Assembly: GCA_003254925.1 (NCBI GenBank) | Contig: QANZ01016320.1 | Location: 200,138-264,137 of the forward strand | Length of the DNA stretch: 64,000 bases | Source of the DNA: Chamaecrista fasciculata | Lineage: Eukaryota; Streptophyta; Magnoliopsida; Fabales; Fabaceae | Direction: 5' to 3' | Part shown: in pieces, positions 46,401-58,453 of the stretch | Layout of the letters: each line of letters opens with the position of its first letter | How positions within the stretch are numbered: the stretch's first letter is position 1 | Position numbers and translations under genes: made by a program | The notes under the pieces: model-generated | What the model was told of the DNA's origin: nothing | Databases searched by the model: none | What the model saw: only the letters and a program-made list of their open reading frames with translations

Positions 46401-48347
46401 CAACACCGTGCATCTTGTCAGGTGCTGCTTCTGCTGGAGCATAGCCTTTGCCTTTCTCGGTGATAATATGAATTAGAACAGGTCCTATGGTTGGCATGTC
46501 CTTGATTTTACTCAGGATGTGTACCAGGTCTCCTACGTTATGGCCATCCACGGGACCAATATAGTGTAGTCCAAGCTCTTCGAAGAAACAAACACCAGAA
46601 CCACCCACCATGCCTCTCATGTAAGTGTCCAATTTTGAAGCAAAATCATGTGCCTGCACTCCAATTTGCTTGGTGATCCCCTGTTCGTTTTTATTGTTTC
46701 CAAATATTAGTTTGATTACAAATAGTAGTTCACTATTCTTGAAGGATGTGTATATACCTTGGCAGCCTCACGTAGCTGGTGGAATTTTTTACTGGTTTGA
46801 AGTCTTGTGAGGGCTCTGCTTAGAGCTCCAACAGGAGGAGCAGGGCCATCCACGGTGGCAGTGGGAAGAGAAACTTGTTCGTTGTCGTTTAAGATGATAA
46901 TAAGATTGGTGTGAAGAAAACCAGCATTGTTCATAGCCTCGTACGCTTGTCCAGCTGTCATGGCACCATCCCCTATCACTGAAATCACATGGTTGTCCTT
47001 TCCCATCAAGTCTCTTGCAACTGCCATCCCTGAAATTATATACCCACACAACAAATTAACATGTGCCCTCTATCAATTATATACACACAATGAACAGAAA
47101 TTTGTAAATATAAAATAATGGTAGTGATTAATGATGTAGTAGTTGTAGTGTATACCTAAGGCAGCAGAAATGCTAGTTGAACTATGACCAACTCCAAAGG
47201 CATCATGGACACTCTCTTCCATTTTGGGGAATCCAGCAAGCCCACTTGTCTGGCGAATCGTGTGCATTCTAGACCTTCTTCCCGTCAAAATCTTGTGGGC
47301 GTAGGTCTGCAGTCACATCCCCACATATATAATTAATCAACCAAATTAATTAAGGTAAGGTTAATTATATAATTATATTATAAATATTAGTATTATTATA
47401 AGAATGAGTATTTTTTTTTTTGGTTTCCCAAGGTATCTTCCAGCCCGATGAGTTAAGGACTAATCCTCCGCGGATCTGAGTTCCATTTAAGGGTTTGTCG
47501 CTGGCCAATTGGTTGCCGCATACACAAAGCAGGGATCAAACCACTGACACTTGCTTAAGCGACCTAGTGATCTAACCACTAAACCAACCAAGCTTGATTA
47601 CAAGGATGGGTATTTGATTACTCACTTGATGACCAACATCCCAAACGATCTTGTCATCAGGAGTGTTGAAAACGTGGTGAAGAGCGACTGTTAACTCAGC
47701 GACTCCCAGGCTTGAACTCAAATGCCCACCTGTCTTTGATACATTGTAAACAATCTCTTCTCGGAGTTCATCCGCAAGCGCCTCAAGTTCCTGATATATT
47801 CCCAAAACCAATATTGTATGTATTCATCAATTACATATCACATTCATATATATATATATATATATATGCAAACAAACAGAGGCTTAAGTTTCAGTGTCAA
47901 TATCAATCCGAGGTATATATACTATACCTGAATGGATAGATTCTTCATGTGAATGGGGTAATTGATGGTGTCCAAAATTGGAGTGGTAGGTTTGTTTCCT
48001 GAAAAATTCAGAAGTTTCGGCAACTCCTGATTCCGTTTTGTCTCATCACCTACACTATTATCTGCTCTTGCGGCCATCACCCTGTTCATCTGAAAAATGG
48101 ATTACCAAGAAATAATTTTGGTAAATTAACTAATTGTTTCTTCTGTGCTTTGATAAAAATATTATCTACTTTTAAATTCTCTGTAACAAATTGAAAATGT
48201 AAGATGTGGAACTCATGAAATCATGCATACCCTTTGTGCAGGAAGTTTTGTGGAAGGATGAGAAAGAAGAGTGAAGGAGGAGTTGCATCGATGAGAAAGG
48301 TGATGATGAGGGGGAAGGAATGAAGTTCTAAGAAGAGAGGAAGCCAT
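43495..48347 (-). CDS. DXS: 1-Deoxy-D-xylulose-5-phosphate synthase, plastid
   Basis: First enzyme of the plastid MEP isoprenoid pathway; joins pyruvate and glyceraldehyde 3-phosphate with thiamine diphosphate. Eight exons on the minus strand: 48347-48231, 48089-47928, 47790-47626, 47306-47156, 47029-46758, 46680-45817, 45728-45444 and 43653-43495, all in frame, 724 residues. About 60 Ser/Thr/Arg/His-rich N-terminal residues serve as a transit peptide. Markers are GVGHSSTS (His189), GDGAM (218-222, Mg/TPP binding), AEQHAV (Glu451), [13 protein letters not shown] (500-512) and LPDRYIEHG in the last exon. All catalytic motifs are intact. Wording such as [11 protein letters not shown] fits clade-2 (DXS2-type) enzymes, though that is from memory. 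Intron 3 carries a SINE. The last intron grew from about 122 to 1790 bp through a copia insertion. The C-terminus after ALSL ([15 protein letters not shown]) is atypical. Confidence 0.95.
43745..43982 (+). repeat. 5' LTR of the copia element
   Basis: Begins TGTTAAGACATAATATG and ends AAAATCTTTCT, immediately followed by the tRNA-complementary TGGTATCAGAGC. Contains the internal short repeat ATAATATGTAATTAG twice. Confidence 0.93.
43983..44057 (-). tRNA. Full-length antisense initiator tRNA-Met copy at the PBS
   Basis: Read on the minus strand these 75 bases fold as a complete tRNA: acceptor stem ATCAGAG/CTCTGAT, D arm, anticodon arm GTGGG-CCCATAA-CCCAC with anticodon CAT, T arm CCAGG-ATCGGAA-CCTGG, then ACCA. 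CCA is not encoded in plant nuclear tRNA genes, so this derives from a mature tRNA. Against the plant initiator sequence I remember, the only difference is G for A at position 58 (plus-strand C at 44001). The first 18 bases (43983-44000) are the normal primer-binding site. It is unlikely to be a working tRNA gene: it lies inside the copia element and the change hits the invariant A of the B box. Confidence 0.88.
44064..45182 (+). CDS. Copia gag-start/RT-RNase H fusion ORF
   Basis: An open frame of 372 residues. The first 30 or so ([15 protein letters not shown]...) look like a copia gag start. They pass without a stop into the late part of reverse transcriptase (ADTSLF-like SDTSLFFL, then the catalytic YVDD in [11 protein letters not shown]) and a complete copia RNase H ([46 protein letters not shown]). 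A large in-frame internal deletion must lie around residues 30-40. The stop codon is inside the 3' LTR. An upstream in-frame ATG at 44016 is inside the tRNA copy and is not favoured as start. The protein lacks the RT fingers, so polymerase activity is not expected. Confidence 0.88.
   Translation: MASSSSADFSSSSASSTSVDPVTLASVAKSDTSLFFLRTEELTVFVLIYVDDILVTGNSSVFLQKFIDKLNALFSLKDLGSVYYFLGVEVSRDSAGFHLTQSKYVVDLLEKFGFSDCATVDTPMVTGRQFSKDEGTLLRDPTLYRSMIGSLQYLLTTRPDVAFAVNKLSQFLAAPTDVHLQAVKRIFRYLKGTHFLGLCLRPCSSLQLVTYTDADWATNIDDRKSSAGYCVFLGDSLVSWSSRKQRVVSRSSTESEYRALADGAAEVRWLASLFSELGFPLSLPCVMKCDNISAQALASNPVQLSRSKHIELDIHFVRDLVLSGFLKVQHVSSQSQIADCLTKALPFPSFSTFRDKLGLSATPSRLRGDVKT
45170..45407 (+). repeat. 3' LTR of the copia element
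   Basis: Same length as the 5' LTR and no difference found on reading. Directly followed by the TSD copy GTGAA. Confidence 0.93.
47413..47596 (-). mobile_element. SINE in DXS intron 3
   Basis: On the minus strand it begins near TTGGTTGGTTTAGTGGTTAG (A-box-like), has GTGGTTTGATCCC (B-box-like) and ends GGGAAACC plus an A run. Flanks ATTATAAGAATGAGTATT (47395-47412) and ATTACAAGGATGGGTATT (47597-47614) form an 18-bp TSD with three mismatches, so it is old. It lies sense to DXS in the intron between 47306 and 47626. Confidence 0.8.
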
Positions 48348-48488
48348 TGATATGGGTTTGGTTTGAGAAGAAAACTAAATTTGCGTAATAATATTGAATC
48401 GTGTAACCAATTAAGGTGGTTCACTAGCTCTATGTGTTAAGCTCGTAAGCTGCGACTGTGAATGAAACTGCGAGGCTTTTGTGTGGAA

Positions 48489-48494
48489 TTTATA
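48489..48494 (-). promoter_or_regulatory. TATA box of DXS
   Basis: CTCTATAAATTCC on the minus strand lies about 142 bp before the ATG, next to a CT-rich stretch, at a fitting distance for a leader of roughly 110 bp. Confidence 0.55.
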
Positions 48495-48837
48495 GAGAGA
48501 GTACGCGCTCATTACGTTCATCTCAAAAACGTCACATCATGACACATTTTCATTTTCATTTTCATTCTCTATTTTTCATGACGTCACTTTGACCATACTC
48601 AACCTCATTTTTTTTAAACATACATTATTGATCGTGCTAGATTTTGTTAATGACTAAAAAATGAGAACGACTCATGGGAACACGCCTCCAGCATCTACTC
48701 GTCTATATTTTTTTTTATTAGTTGGTTGTATTTTACAAATTTGTAGGCTAGCACTAACTCAACCTATATTAATTTATGTTGAGAGTGTATATATATACAT
48801 GTCATGATTTATTACATTTTTATTATGATTTATGATC

Positions 48838-49003
48838 AATATATAATTTTTGCAAAATTTGTTATAGTTAAAATTACAAAATAGCTCCAAAGGGTACCAA
48901 AGTGTTAATGGAGAATACCACAGGATACCAAAGTATCAGGTTTCAAACCACAGGGTACCAAAATAAAATAGAGTCAAACCACATAATACTAAAGTGTAAT
49001 TTA
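48838..49003. mobile_element. 3' fragment of the kinase-intron MITE family
   Basis: Ends ACTAAAGTGTAATTTACC, matching the right terminus of the 17072-17721 element, preceded by the same GGTACCAAAGTGTTAA and AACCACAGGGTACC phrases. The left end is missing. It lies between DXS and the large Mutator-like element. Confidence 0.6.
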
Positions 49004-49439
49004 CCTTTTTTTTTTGTACAATCAAGAGGCTAAAAAGAGCCAATACGGGTCATTTTAATTTAGATTAGGCAAAACACCCTTTCGTGCCCCCAACGTATAC
49101 AGTGATTTTTAATTATGCCCATAACGTTTCATTTTGTTCAGGCGTGCCCTCAATGTGAAACTAACGTTTCAATTATGCCCCCAATTTTGACTCAATTCCC
49201 ATGTGGCAATTTTTTTTACTTATGTGTCATTTTTTTATTTGACTTAAATACGTGGCATGATGACTCGACATTCCTATTTTTTTTTCCATTGTGGCATGAT
49301 GACTAGATTTACATTTTTGAACATAAAAATTGAGTAAAATAGCAAATCAGTCCCTGGATTTACATTTTTCATCATCTTCATTCATTTTAGTCTCAAATCC
49401 TCAAAATAAAATTGTAAAGTGTCCCAAAACTCTTCCAAC

Positions 49440-49810
49440 ATTTCAATTTAGTCCTTAAAAGTATTAAAAACCCTAAAACCTAAACTCTAAACTCTAAAAT
49501 TCTAAACCCTAAACCCTAAACTCTAAAATTCTAAACCCTAAAACCCTAAACCCTAAAAAATCTAATTTGAGCAATTAGGTCCCTCACCCATTCTTATCCC
49601 ATTATTCTCAATTCCCCCTCTTTTCATCATCTTCATTCATTTTAGTCCCAAATCTTCAAAATAAAATTGTAAAGTGTCCCAAAACTCTACCAAACATTCC
49701 AATTTAGTCCTTAAAAGTATTAAAAACCCTAAAACCTAAACCCCAAACCCTAAAACTATAAACCCTAAACCCTAAAATCTTAAACCCTAAAACCCTAAAC
49801 CCTAAAAAAA
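49440..49810. repeat. Telomere-like CCCTAAA degenerate repeats
   Basis: Two blocks (about 49485-49560 and 49725-49810) of AAACCCTAAA, AAACTCTAAA and AAATTCTAA variants. They sit inside the Mutator-like arm, not at a chromosome end, and a shorter block (TTTTAGGGTTTAGGG) is in the opposite arm. Confidence 0.7.
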
Positions 49811-49839
49811 CCTAAATTCATCGTCATCATCTTCATCTT

Positions 49840-50374
49840 CTCTTTCCCAAAATCCATCTTCATCTTCCATTCAACAACCTAAATTCATCATCATCTTCAT
49901 CTTCTCCTTCACCCACAAAAGAAATCGGCGAAACCTTATCTCTAGCTCAACCAAGCCCTCCATTTCCTTCAATTTTTGATTCATTTTAGAAATGAATTCC
50001 AACGCCTCGGCAGAAATCGAAGAAGAGGAAGAAGATCAAATGAATTCCCAAATTCTACGATTTGCATATTGCTTTTTATTTTTGCTGGGGTTGTCACAGT
50101 AAGCGGCTCATGCTTGATCTCACATGGTTTTGATTTCTCGAGGGTTGAAAACGCTAACCCAGAATTCGCGATTTTGGTTCGTTTTGGCTAGATGTGAAAA
50201 TGGTTTCTGAAATTGAAATTGGGGATTTGAAATTGATGATGATGTCGGAGAGTTGGTGATCGAAGAGATTGATTCCGGCGACGAAGCCGCTTTCGCAAGT
50301 GACGCAGTGGAAGTTGCATATGGGTTGGAGGAATTTGACTGGGCAGAGGATGAAGACATTGTTTGGGATATGAA
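49840..50374 (+). other. Possible captured gene fragment inside the Mutator-like element
   Basis: Between the arms lies a less AT-biased stretch with a gene-like layout: a TTCATCTTC-rich leader, then an ATG at about 49992 opening a 37-codon frame (MNSNASAEIEEEEEDQMNSQ... then a hydrophobic FAYCFLFLLGL). It is followed by Glu/Asp-rich frames up to 50374. Mutator-like elements often carry pieces of host genes. I do not recognise the parent gene, and the frame is broken. Confidence 0.4.
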
Positions 50375-50379
50375 TCACG

Positions 50380-52104
50380 TGTTGGGAATCCTAGGCGCCT
50401 AAGGCAGCGGAAGCAAAATAAAATTAAAAAAACGCCTAGGTCCTATGATTCCCGAACGGATCCGCTAGTAGAATTTAAAACTTTTGGTTAGTGTTATACC
50501 TCAGAGTTTCGAATCAATCGGTTGAACGGGCGAGTTCCACGGAGTCCACTCCTAGAGTTCTCCCTCTGCCAGTAATCCACACGAACAGTTTCCTTGATCA
50601 CTGAGGTGCTAGCCTCCAATTCTTTTCTCAAAAGAATTCCGGGACCAATCTACAGACTTCTGAATTTCAAGAACTCCTTCTTGAAAAACAGCAATGGAGG
50701 TGGCGCTAAGAAGAATCCCCCCACAAGAACTCCTTCTTGCCTATTCTTCTCTCAAAACCCTAATTTTAGAGCTAAAGTCGAAATTCTCTAACTCTTAGAG
50801 AAAGTCGACTTTCTCTATGTGTGTGTGCAAAGGATTATTTTCTCTCTCTAACTCTTAGGAGGAAAATCAACTAGGGTTTTTGTGTTTCCACTTGTGAGGC
50901 AAGTCGACTTGCCCTAGGTATATATAGGGAGAGATTTTGGTGATTTAATAATTCCTAAAATAAAGATATTCTGATAATATAATTATTTTAGGCCTTGAAT
51001 TTATAATTATAATATTACCTTAATATTATATTTAAATTCAAAATGCAATCTTGGAGAATCAAATTGAGAGCTCAAATCTCCCAATGGGACCCACCATCCA
51101 TGCGCCTAATCCCTCTCTCAATATCCTTGGAATTTAATTAATCAAAAACCTCTAATTTTGATTCACCAAAGATATTAAAAGATATCACCAAATCTTTTGA
51201 ATTTCAAATCTCCATTTGAATTTCAAACATTATTTGAATTAAATAAAACAATTTTATTTAACCCAAAAATATCCCAAAGAGGCGCCACCCTCTCCTATTT
51301 ATTAGGATTTTTATAATTCAATAATTTCCTAACTCTTAGGAACATTATCCAGAATTATTATCCGTGAGTTATCGTTCGGTAGCCGGAAGAACGACTTAAC
51401 CTCAGTACCTCCGTGTACGTGATCCGATTGTCCTACGATATCTTGGTCATGGACTAGGCACAGGTATGTCATCCATAATCCAAACCTCAACTTTCTCGAT
51501 TCCTTGAGTAAGTCCCAAATCCCAGCGTGGCCATGCATTTTCCTAGACAGACTCATCGAGGGCGCCAGTTAGATATCTCTCAAATTAATGAGGGACAAAA
51601 TCCCATTTTGGCCAATCCACATTCCACTGCAGAGCAATCAACCAGCCCCGTACTCAACCCGTATAACTGCCCTGTTACGGACAGCGTTAGACTAAGCCAA
51701 AGACTGACAACTGCAACGCTGGAATAGTCATTGACCTCAGGTCAAAGGCATCGCTACAGGCGTACTAGGAGAGACTAGCTGATGACTAAACCCATGCAGG
51801 ACTCTCCGGGTCAGTCCAGCAATTCGTAACCACCTTACGTAATTGCACCATGACTCTCGTCCCAGCATCTAGTGCGTGCATCTCATGCACCGAGGTCATG
51901 CTGGTCTTAGTTCATTTTTGCTCCCACAAAAATAATCGACCAGGGACAATTTTAGATTAATTATCTCATAATTAATCATGGACGTTATCATAGTAAACAT
52001 GCAAATGATATGACAACACATTAATTTATCTTCCATAAATTAATAATATGTTCACAACATATTTATCAAATAAAATGATTGGCCCTAGGGCACAATCTCC
52101 AACA
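50380..52104 (+). mobile_element. Solo LTR, 1725 bp, nested in the Mutator-like element
   Basis: Starts TGTTGGGAATCC and ends CAATCTCCAACA, flanked by the 5-bp TSD TCACG (50375-50379 and 52105-52109). A TATATATA promoter box lies near 50919-50926. No coding region or second LTR is present, so recombination between two LTRs of a full element is the likely origin. ORFs such as 50594-50791 and 51527-51727 are not conserved proteins. Confidence 0.83.
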
Positions 52105-52770
52105 TCACGCTTGGGGTTTCAATTTCAAATTCGTTTAGGGACCAAAATCAGTGAGCAAAATGAAGATTAATTGTGAAGATGATGAAGATGATGAAAGTGA
52201 AGATGATGAAGATGAAATTATGGTTTAGGAACCAAAATGTTTTTTTTTAATTATGGTTTAGGGACCAAAATAATTTTTTTAATTCTGATTTGATAAATTT
52301 GAGGACCCAGGGACCAAATTGCAAGAGAGTATTTTTTTAGGATTTTAGGGTTTAGGGTTTTTAATATTTTTAAGGACTAAATTGGAATGTTTGGAAGAGT
52401 TTTGAGACACTTTACAATTTTATTTTTAGGATTTGGGACTAAAATGAATGAAGATGATGAAAAATGTAAATCCAGGGACTGATTTGCTAGTTTACTCAAT
52501 TTTTATGTTCAAAAATGTAAATTCAGTCATCATGCCACGGTGGAAAAAAAATAGGAATGTCCAGTCATCATGCCATGTATTTAAGTCAGACAAAAAAAAT
52601 GACACATAAGTAAAAAAAATTGCCACATGGGCATCGAGTCAAAATTGGGGGCATAATTGAAACCTTAGTTTCACATTGAGGGCACGACTGAACAAAATGA
52701 AACGTTAGGGGCATAACTGAAAATCACTGCAAACGTTAGGGGCACGAAAGAGTGTTTTGCCTTTAGATTA

Positions 52771-55700
52771 AACCATTCAAAATAACAAACTCAACCAATT
52801 GAATCTAAAAATTAATTATTGTGTTGTTGAGAAAATATTTATTTTTTACCCTGACTTATGTTTATAGTTATAAATTAATAATGCTATTATTATTAATTGA
52901 TTGTATCATGTTATCGATTAATAAATGTATCATTGACTAATAATGTCATATTATTAATTAATAACATCAAGTCACTAATTAAATTAATAAATAGATGAAC
53001 AAAATTAATATCAATATTACAAAAATTTGAAAGGATCTAGTAAACATTTCTTTTGAAAAATGAAATGAAAAACATTAATATATTAAAAAAAACTAAAATA
53101 CAATTTTATTAATGTGACATGTCTTGGGAATATACGTACATGCACAAAGTTATTTATTTATTTTCTCACCCTCTAGTCTAGTGTGACATGTACGTATATT
53201 AATGTCTTGGGAACTTGCGTCTGCTATTATTGTGACTTGTCAGGGTCATTGTCATGTTTGTTAAACTTTGGCCGGACCCCAATAGAGTAAAAGCTAGAGC
53301 ATAATTAGAAATTAGAATAGATTTTAAATATTATATAGAATTGAGATTCTTATACATGTTTCAAAATATTTAAGGAGCATGCAAAGCGACATTTCATTTT
53401 GAAAACATGTGGCATGTGTTTATGTATACATGTACGACACCCATACATACATATTATAAAATAAAAATATAAGCATCTAATATTTGTTTATTATTTATTT
53501 TGTCCTCAAAATATTATAATTTAATCAATTTTATTCTTTTACTAAATTCTTTTAATAAATTAAAAATAAATTTATCGTATTTTTAATATGAATTAAGATT
53601 TAAATTTTTTTATCAATTTTATATTATATATATCATTAATTTAAAATATGTCGTTAATATATATTTAATTATAGTTATAATTATAATAAAAATAAAATCG
53701 TTCAAAATATAATACTTTAAAAATAAAAGTAACAGTAAATAACTATTAAAAATTGAAATAAAAGACAGAAACAAAATTTTGCCTAATAAATCAATAAAAA
53801 ATAAACTAAAAATTCAAAAAAACACAAAACAAAAAAAAACAAAAGCTTGGGACGACCCAAGTCAAATTCCTATCGCCTGGTACTGCAATCTGAAATGAAT
53901 ATTTGGTAAGGATTGCTCACAACCTCAAATCCTCACCTCAACAACCAGGCATGCGACTGATGAGGGGGCCTATATAATTATCTTAGTCGTTTACAAATTA
54001 CAATTATAAAATCATCCGATAAATAATTATCAAAATAATTATATCTGCTAGCTAGGAAATGCGTTTAAAATGACTTCTTCTAGAAGGGCATAAAAATGCA
54101 TGTTCATTTAAAACATAAAATGGTTGAAAACTATTTTTTATATTGTAAACACTAAACAGCATTTGAAATACTTTTTTAATTTCTTTCGTGGCCTGATGGT
54201 TAGAATTACTTAAAATCAACATAAGTTGGTGCCTAACTGCCTATTGAAATTATTCAGTTATTTTTTTTTTCTTCGTTTTTTTTGCCAATATTTCTTTTTG
54301 TTTTATTTATTTTTCTTCATACATAATGGTGTGGTCAATGGTACGTGTCCTTAATATCCACTTCTTTTTTTTTTTATGTATGAATTTAGTTCAATGCCTT
54401 TCCAATGAAATACAGAGGAGAAAATAACTAAGTCATATCTTTTAATTAAAATCAGTATTCCAAAAATTAGATTGGACTGATCGAATTGCGAATCAATCAG
54501 CAATCTAGTCCAATTTATATACAAAACCTCATAATTTAATAATCGGTCAACACCGATGAACCATATTAATTTGTTTTTGTTTTTATTTTTGTATACTTCT
54601 GAGTAGTTAAAAATTTAAAAATGTTTATTATAAATCTAAACTTTATAGAAAAAAGAATCATGAAATATAACTTTATAACATTAATATTATAAAAATTGAC
54701 TATATTTATATTAATTTATAAAACTTTTCTTTTATATAAGCGACTAGTAAAATATATTAGATGAAAGTTAAACGACGCTTACAAATGTTCAAAGATTTTG
54801 AAACTAATACAATAGAAGAGACATAAAAAGTAAATATTATTGAACCGATAGGCGAATTGAGTATATAAATAAGTCCTATGCGAAAAAAATTCAAAGAACA
54901 AACTAATCCTATAATGAATAAAATCTTATAATAAAAATCATCACAAACTGTGAACAAACAGGGCAAAGAGAAGGGGGAGAGTATTAATTTATAAAACTTG
55001 TATTTATAAGATTGTTAGTTTATTTTTTTTATTTTTATTTATATATATCACTATACTAATGTTATAATTGTATTTGTGTGACTTAATTATATATAGCTAT
55101 TTGAATTCAAATTTTATCATATTTAAATATTTATTTATTTATTTTAGTTAATCATTAAATCTTGAACCAATAATTCAACCGATTCAGTATCCAATCAAAT
55201 TTTAAAACCTTAATTAAAAATATTGTCAAGTGCAACACACTTATCATTACTTGTGGATTTGTTCAACATATGGTACGTGTACATGAAAACTATCACTACG
55301 TAACTATGTTGACAAAGATTTATCGAATCAGTTATGAAGTAGTTAATTAATATATTTTTACTAAGTGATTAATGAATTATTAATAGAAATTGATTAGATC
55401 AGCTCTATGTGATTATCAAAATAACAATCCAAACTTCTTCATTTTTTTTTTCCCGGAAACACAATTAGCCAACAATAACATATATAGATGTAACTAGGAT
55501 GGTAATTTCAAACTCAAAATCATAAAATCAACTCAACCCAGTTATATTTCAACTCAATCAATATCCAACCATTTAATTGTTGGGTCATGTAACTATATAT
55601 AAAATAATAATTGGTTATATTTATTCTGTAATTCAGACACACGCTACGTTGATTTATTTATTTTTTGGTTGGTCAAGCTAGGTTGATTAAATTGAACCTA

Positions 55701-56493
55701 TGAATGTTTTGGCAATTGGCAAACGTGGTTTTGTGACGTTAGGTATTCAGACGTGTCACTGGGTTTTGAATTTTAGTGTCAAAATTTGCAGCTATATATA
55801 TATATATATATATTAAGCCAATTATTATCAAGTGTTAATATCATTTCAAAGTACAAAAACAAACAATTTTAGAAAAAAAGAAAGTAGAAGAGTATTTATT
55901 TATTTACTTTTATTATTTTAAAATAGTAAAAAAGAGTAATATAAATAATAAACTTAATCAATATTTATCAACTTTTTAATTTATATATGATACATATAAG
56001 ACTCGAATTTTCCAATTACAAGAGTGAATAACAAATTAATTTCTATCCTTAAAATTGTTCTAGGCCCATTCATGATGAATAGTTTTCACGTCACACAATT
56101 GAAGTGTAAATAGTTTTTTTGATTGAATATTGTCAAAATAATTTTTTTAAGAAAAATACTTGATTCAGTGGATGGATTTAATAAAACAATCAGAATATAT
56201 ATATTTGAAAAAAGACCTCTTAGTCGCATAATATTTCTGATGATTCAGTGGATGGATTTAATAAAACAATCAGAATGGGATCCGTGTAAAAGCGTGGGGA
56301 TCAATGCGGGCCAGAAACTAACATAATACATGGGATCCGGATCCGCATTCTTATTTTAGTGCATTTTCATGTCGTATAGAAAAGAAAAAAAAGAGTTAGA
56401 GATAGAAAAAATTATTGAGACCCACACTCCACACACTTCTCTTTCTAATTTTTTCATTCTCCCTTTTAACTGCAGAAGATGTAGACTATAGAG
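52771..56493. other. AT-rich intergenic DNA, no gene seen
   Basis: No coding region is supported. A 36-bp word starting TGATTCAGTGGATGG occurs at 56161-56196 and again, unchanged, at 56241-56276. Near 55644-55690 a TTTTTTGGTTGGTC stretch between two CTACGTTGATT/CTAGGTTGATT words may be another tail-like insertion. Confidence 0.5.
56161..56276. repeat. 36-bp direct repeat, period 80
   Basis: The word from TGATTCAGTGG to AACAATCAGAAT is present twice without mismatch, separated by 44 bp. Confidence 0.85.
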
Positions 56494-56986
56494 GATCCAC
56501 TCTCATAATACATGTCAAAGAAAGTGATGGATGGTCCAGACTCAAGACTTCACAATACTACACTTATTAGTGGATCTTGGACCTTTTTCCCCAATGAGTT
56601 AATAATTAGACGAGTGTGTTTGAGATGGGGTTTCATCCCATTCCATTTCATTATCTCCATTTTATTTCATTATCTTCATTTTATTTAATAATTGAAACAA
56701 TATTGCAAACTCGTGTTTGTTTTGCCATATTTTGATCCACTCTCATAATACATGTTAAAGAAAGTGATGGATGGTCCACTCTAGACTTCACAATACTATA
56801 CTTATTAGTGGATCTTGGACTTTTTTCCCCATTGAGTTAATAATTAGACTTAGTGTGTTTGGGATGGGGTTTCATCCCCATTCCATTTCATTATTCTCAT
56901 TTTATTTCATTATCCTTATTTTATTTCATAATTGGAGCTACTGCCTACCGTGCAAATTCGGTGTTTGTTTTGCTATATTTTTTCAT
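56494..56986. repeat. Tandem duplication, about 240-bp unit
   Basis: GATCCACTCTCATAATACATG starts at 56494 and again at 56734. The two units stay collinear through GTGATGGATGGTCCA, TTAGTGGATCTTGGAC and GGGGTTTCATCCC to TTTTGC(C/T)ATATTTT. Scattered substitutions show it is not very recent. Confidence 0.8.
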
Positions 56987-58453
56987 TTCAATATCATTAC
57001 ATTCTATTTTTATTTCATTATCTATCCAATTACTATCATATCCCTACTCATATACCTATAATTATCTATATTCTAATACAAATATCAAAAAACTATTAAA
57101 CAAAATAATAATTTTTATTACTCTCATTTATTACACTTACAATTTTTTTTCTTATATCCACCATTCTTACTAATATTTTTTCTCTCTCCATCACACACAC
57201 TTCCTCCCCGGCCCTCTGACACACATATAATATAATATAATATAATATAATATAATATAATATAATATAATATATATATATATGCCCACACCCACGTATA
57301 ATATATATATAATATAATATTATATATGTTTATATTATTTTGAGATATATATTATATTAATTTAATCAATAGAAAAAGAAATTTTGGTCTTTAAAATTAC
57401 ACTAATTCAATAAATCAATACTTAAGTCATCAAAATATACGATTTTTGATATATTAGTAATCTTTCATATATTTTTTTCGGTTATATTGGTAATTTTTTT
57501 AATATCAACGGCCATATTAATTGTTAAAATTTTTTGTCCTTCAATTTTTATGTTATTAACATTTTCGTCTTTCAATTTTTTTTTTGTCATTGAGATTTTG
57601 AGATTCAAATCTCATCATTAATAATTGTAATCAACATTTTGGTTCTTTACTTTATTTGTTGGGCAAGAGTTTGCGATAGAGGGATTCGATCATAAATAAT
57701 TACGATTTTTTAAGGGTTTATAAGTAACGGAATCAAATATTTCAATTAATTTATTGTTCAAAATAATTATGTGGTACTTGAATATTAAAATATTATTCTA
57801 TTTTGGACCCAATATTATATTTTTAAATTCCCATATTATTTACATTTTGGTCCCCTCATTTCATTCTACAAAATACAACTCCAACCTCCATTCCAAAAAC
57901 TATCATTTAACACAAATTTCAAGACAATTTCATTCTAATTTCATTTCATAAAACCACATCCAAATACTAAAATCTCATTTCATTATCTCTATTTCATTCC
58001 ATTATTAATTACCAATTCTACCCTTATACGATTTTAAAAAACCCATATAATTATTTCTACCAATCTCCAATCATTACATACCCTTTTACATAATTTTACA
58101 TTGTACTTTTTTCATTTCATCTCAAATAGTTCAAACACCATTTTCATTTTATTTCATTTACATAATTTTCTCTTTCTCATTTCTCATTCCCATTTTAAAA
58201 ACCTTATGCCAAACACTTAATAATTAGGCAACACTTTGAAAATCACGATATATGGATGAACAATTTTTTTTACCATTCAATCATCTGTCTTTTTTACCAT
58301 TGGATGAGCAAATATATGGTGATAGATCATTATTTTTTTTTTTTTTTGCTTTTTGTTTTATATTTTGGGTGAATTAAAAAGAGAGAAAGAGATATAAAAA
58401 AATTTGATGGGACAATCGATCGACTTTTTTATAAAATTTCCTTAATAATTATT
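56987..58453. other. Low-complexity intergenic DNA
   Basis: Contains a (TAATA)n microsatellite around 57228-57272 and CATTTCATTTTATTTC-type low-complexity sequence. ORFs such as 56771-57061 are Phe/Ile-rich products of this low complexity. Confidence 0.55.

Larger units (their letters stand above)
49068..52761. mobile_element. Long-TIR Mutator-like element, 3.7 kb
   Basis: The ends GGCAAAACACCCTTTCGTGC and GCACGAAAGAGTGTTTTGCC start inverted arms that stay similar for roughly 450 bp each. The 9-bp word TTTAGATTA flanks it exactly (49059-49067 and 52762-52770), typical of Mutator-like elements. The arms include AT-rich and CCCTAAA-like runs. The left arm has a 255-bp internal tandem duplication (about 49365 and 49620). 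No transposase ORF is seen. Without the nested solo LTR it is about 1.96 kb. It ends about 720 bp upstream of the DXS start codon. Confidence 0.9.

Noticed and set aside
49485..49810. A telomere or interstitial fusion point
   Set aside because: The CCCTAAA runs are short, degenerate and contained within the arm of a delimited transposon, with a counterpart in the other arm.
50380..52104. A complete LTR retrotransposon
   Set aside because: There is no internal second LTR, primer-binding site or coding region; one TG...CA unit with a 5-bp TSD indicates a solo LTR.
56771..57173. Hydrophobic ORFs resembling membrane proteins
   Set aside because: Phe/Ile-rich frames arise from TTTCATTTTATTTC low-complexity sequence in a tandem repeat.
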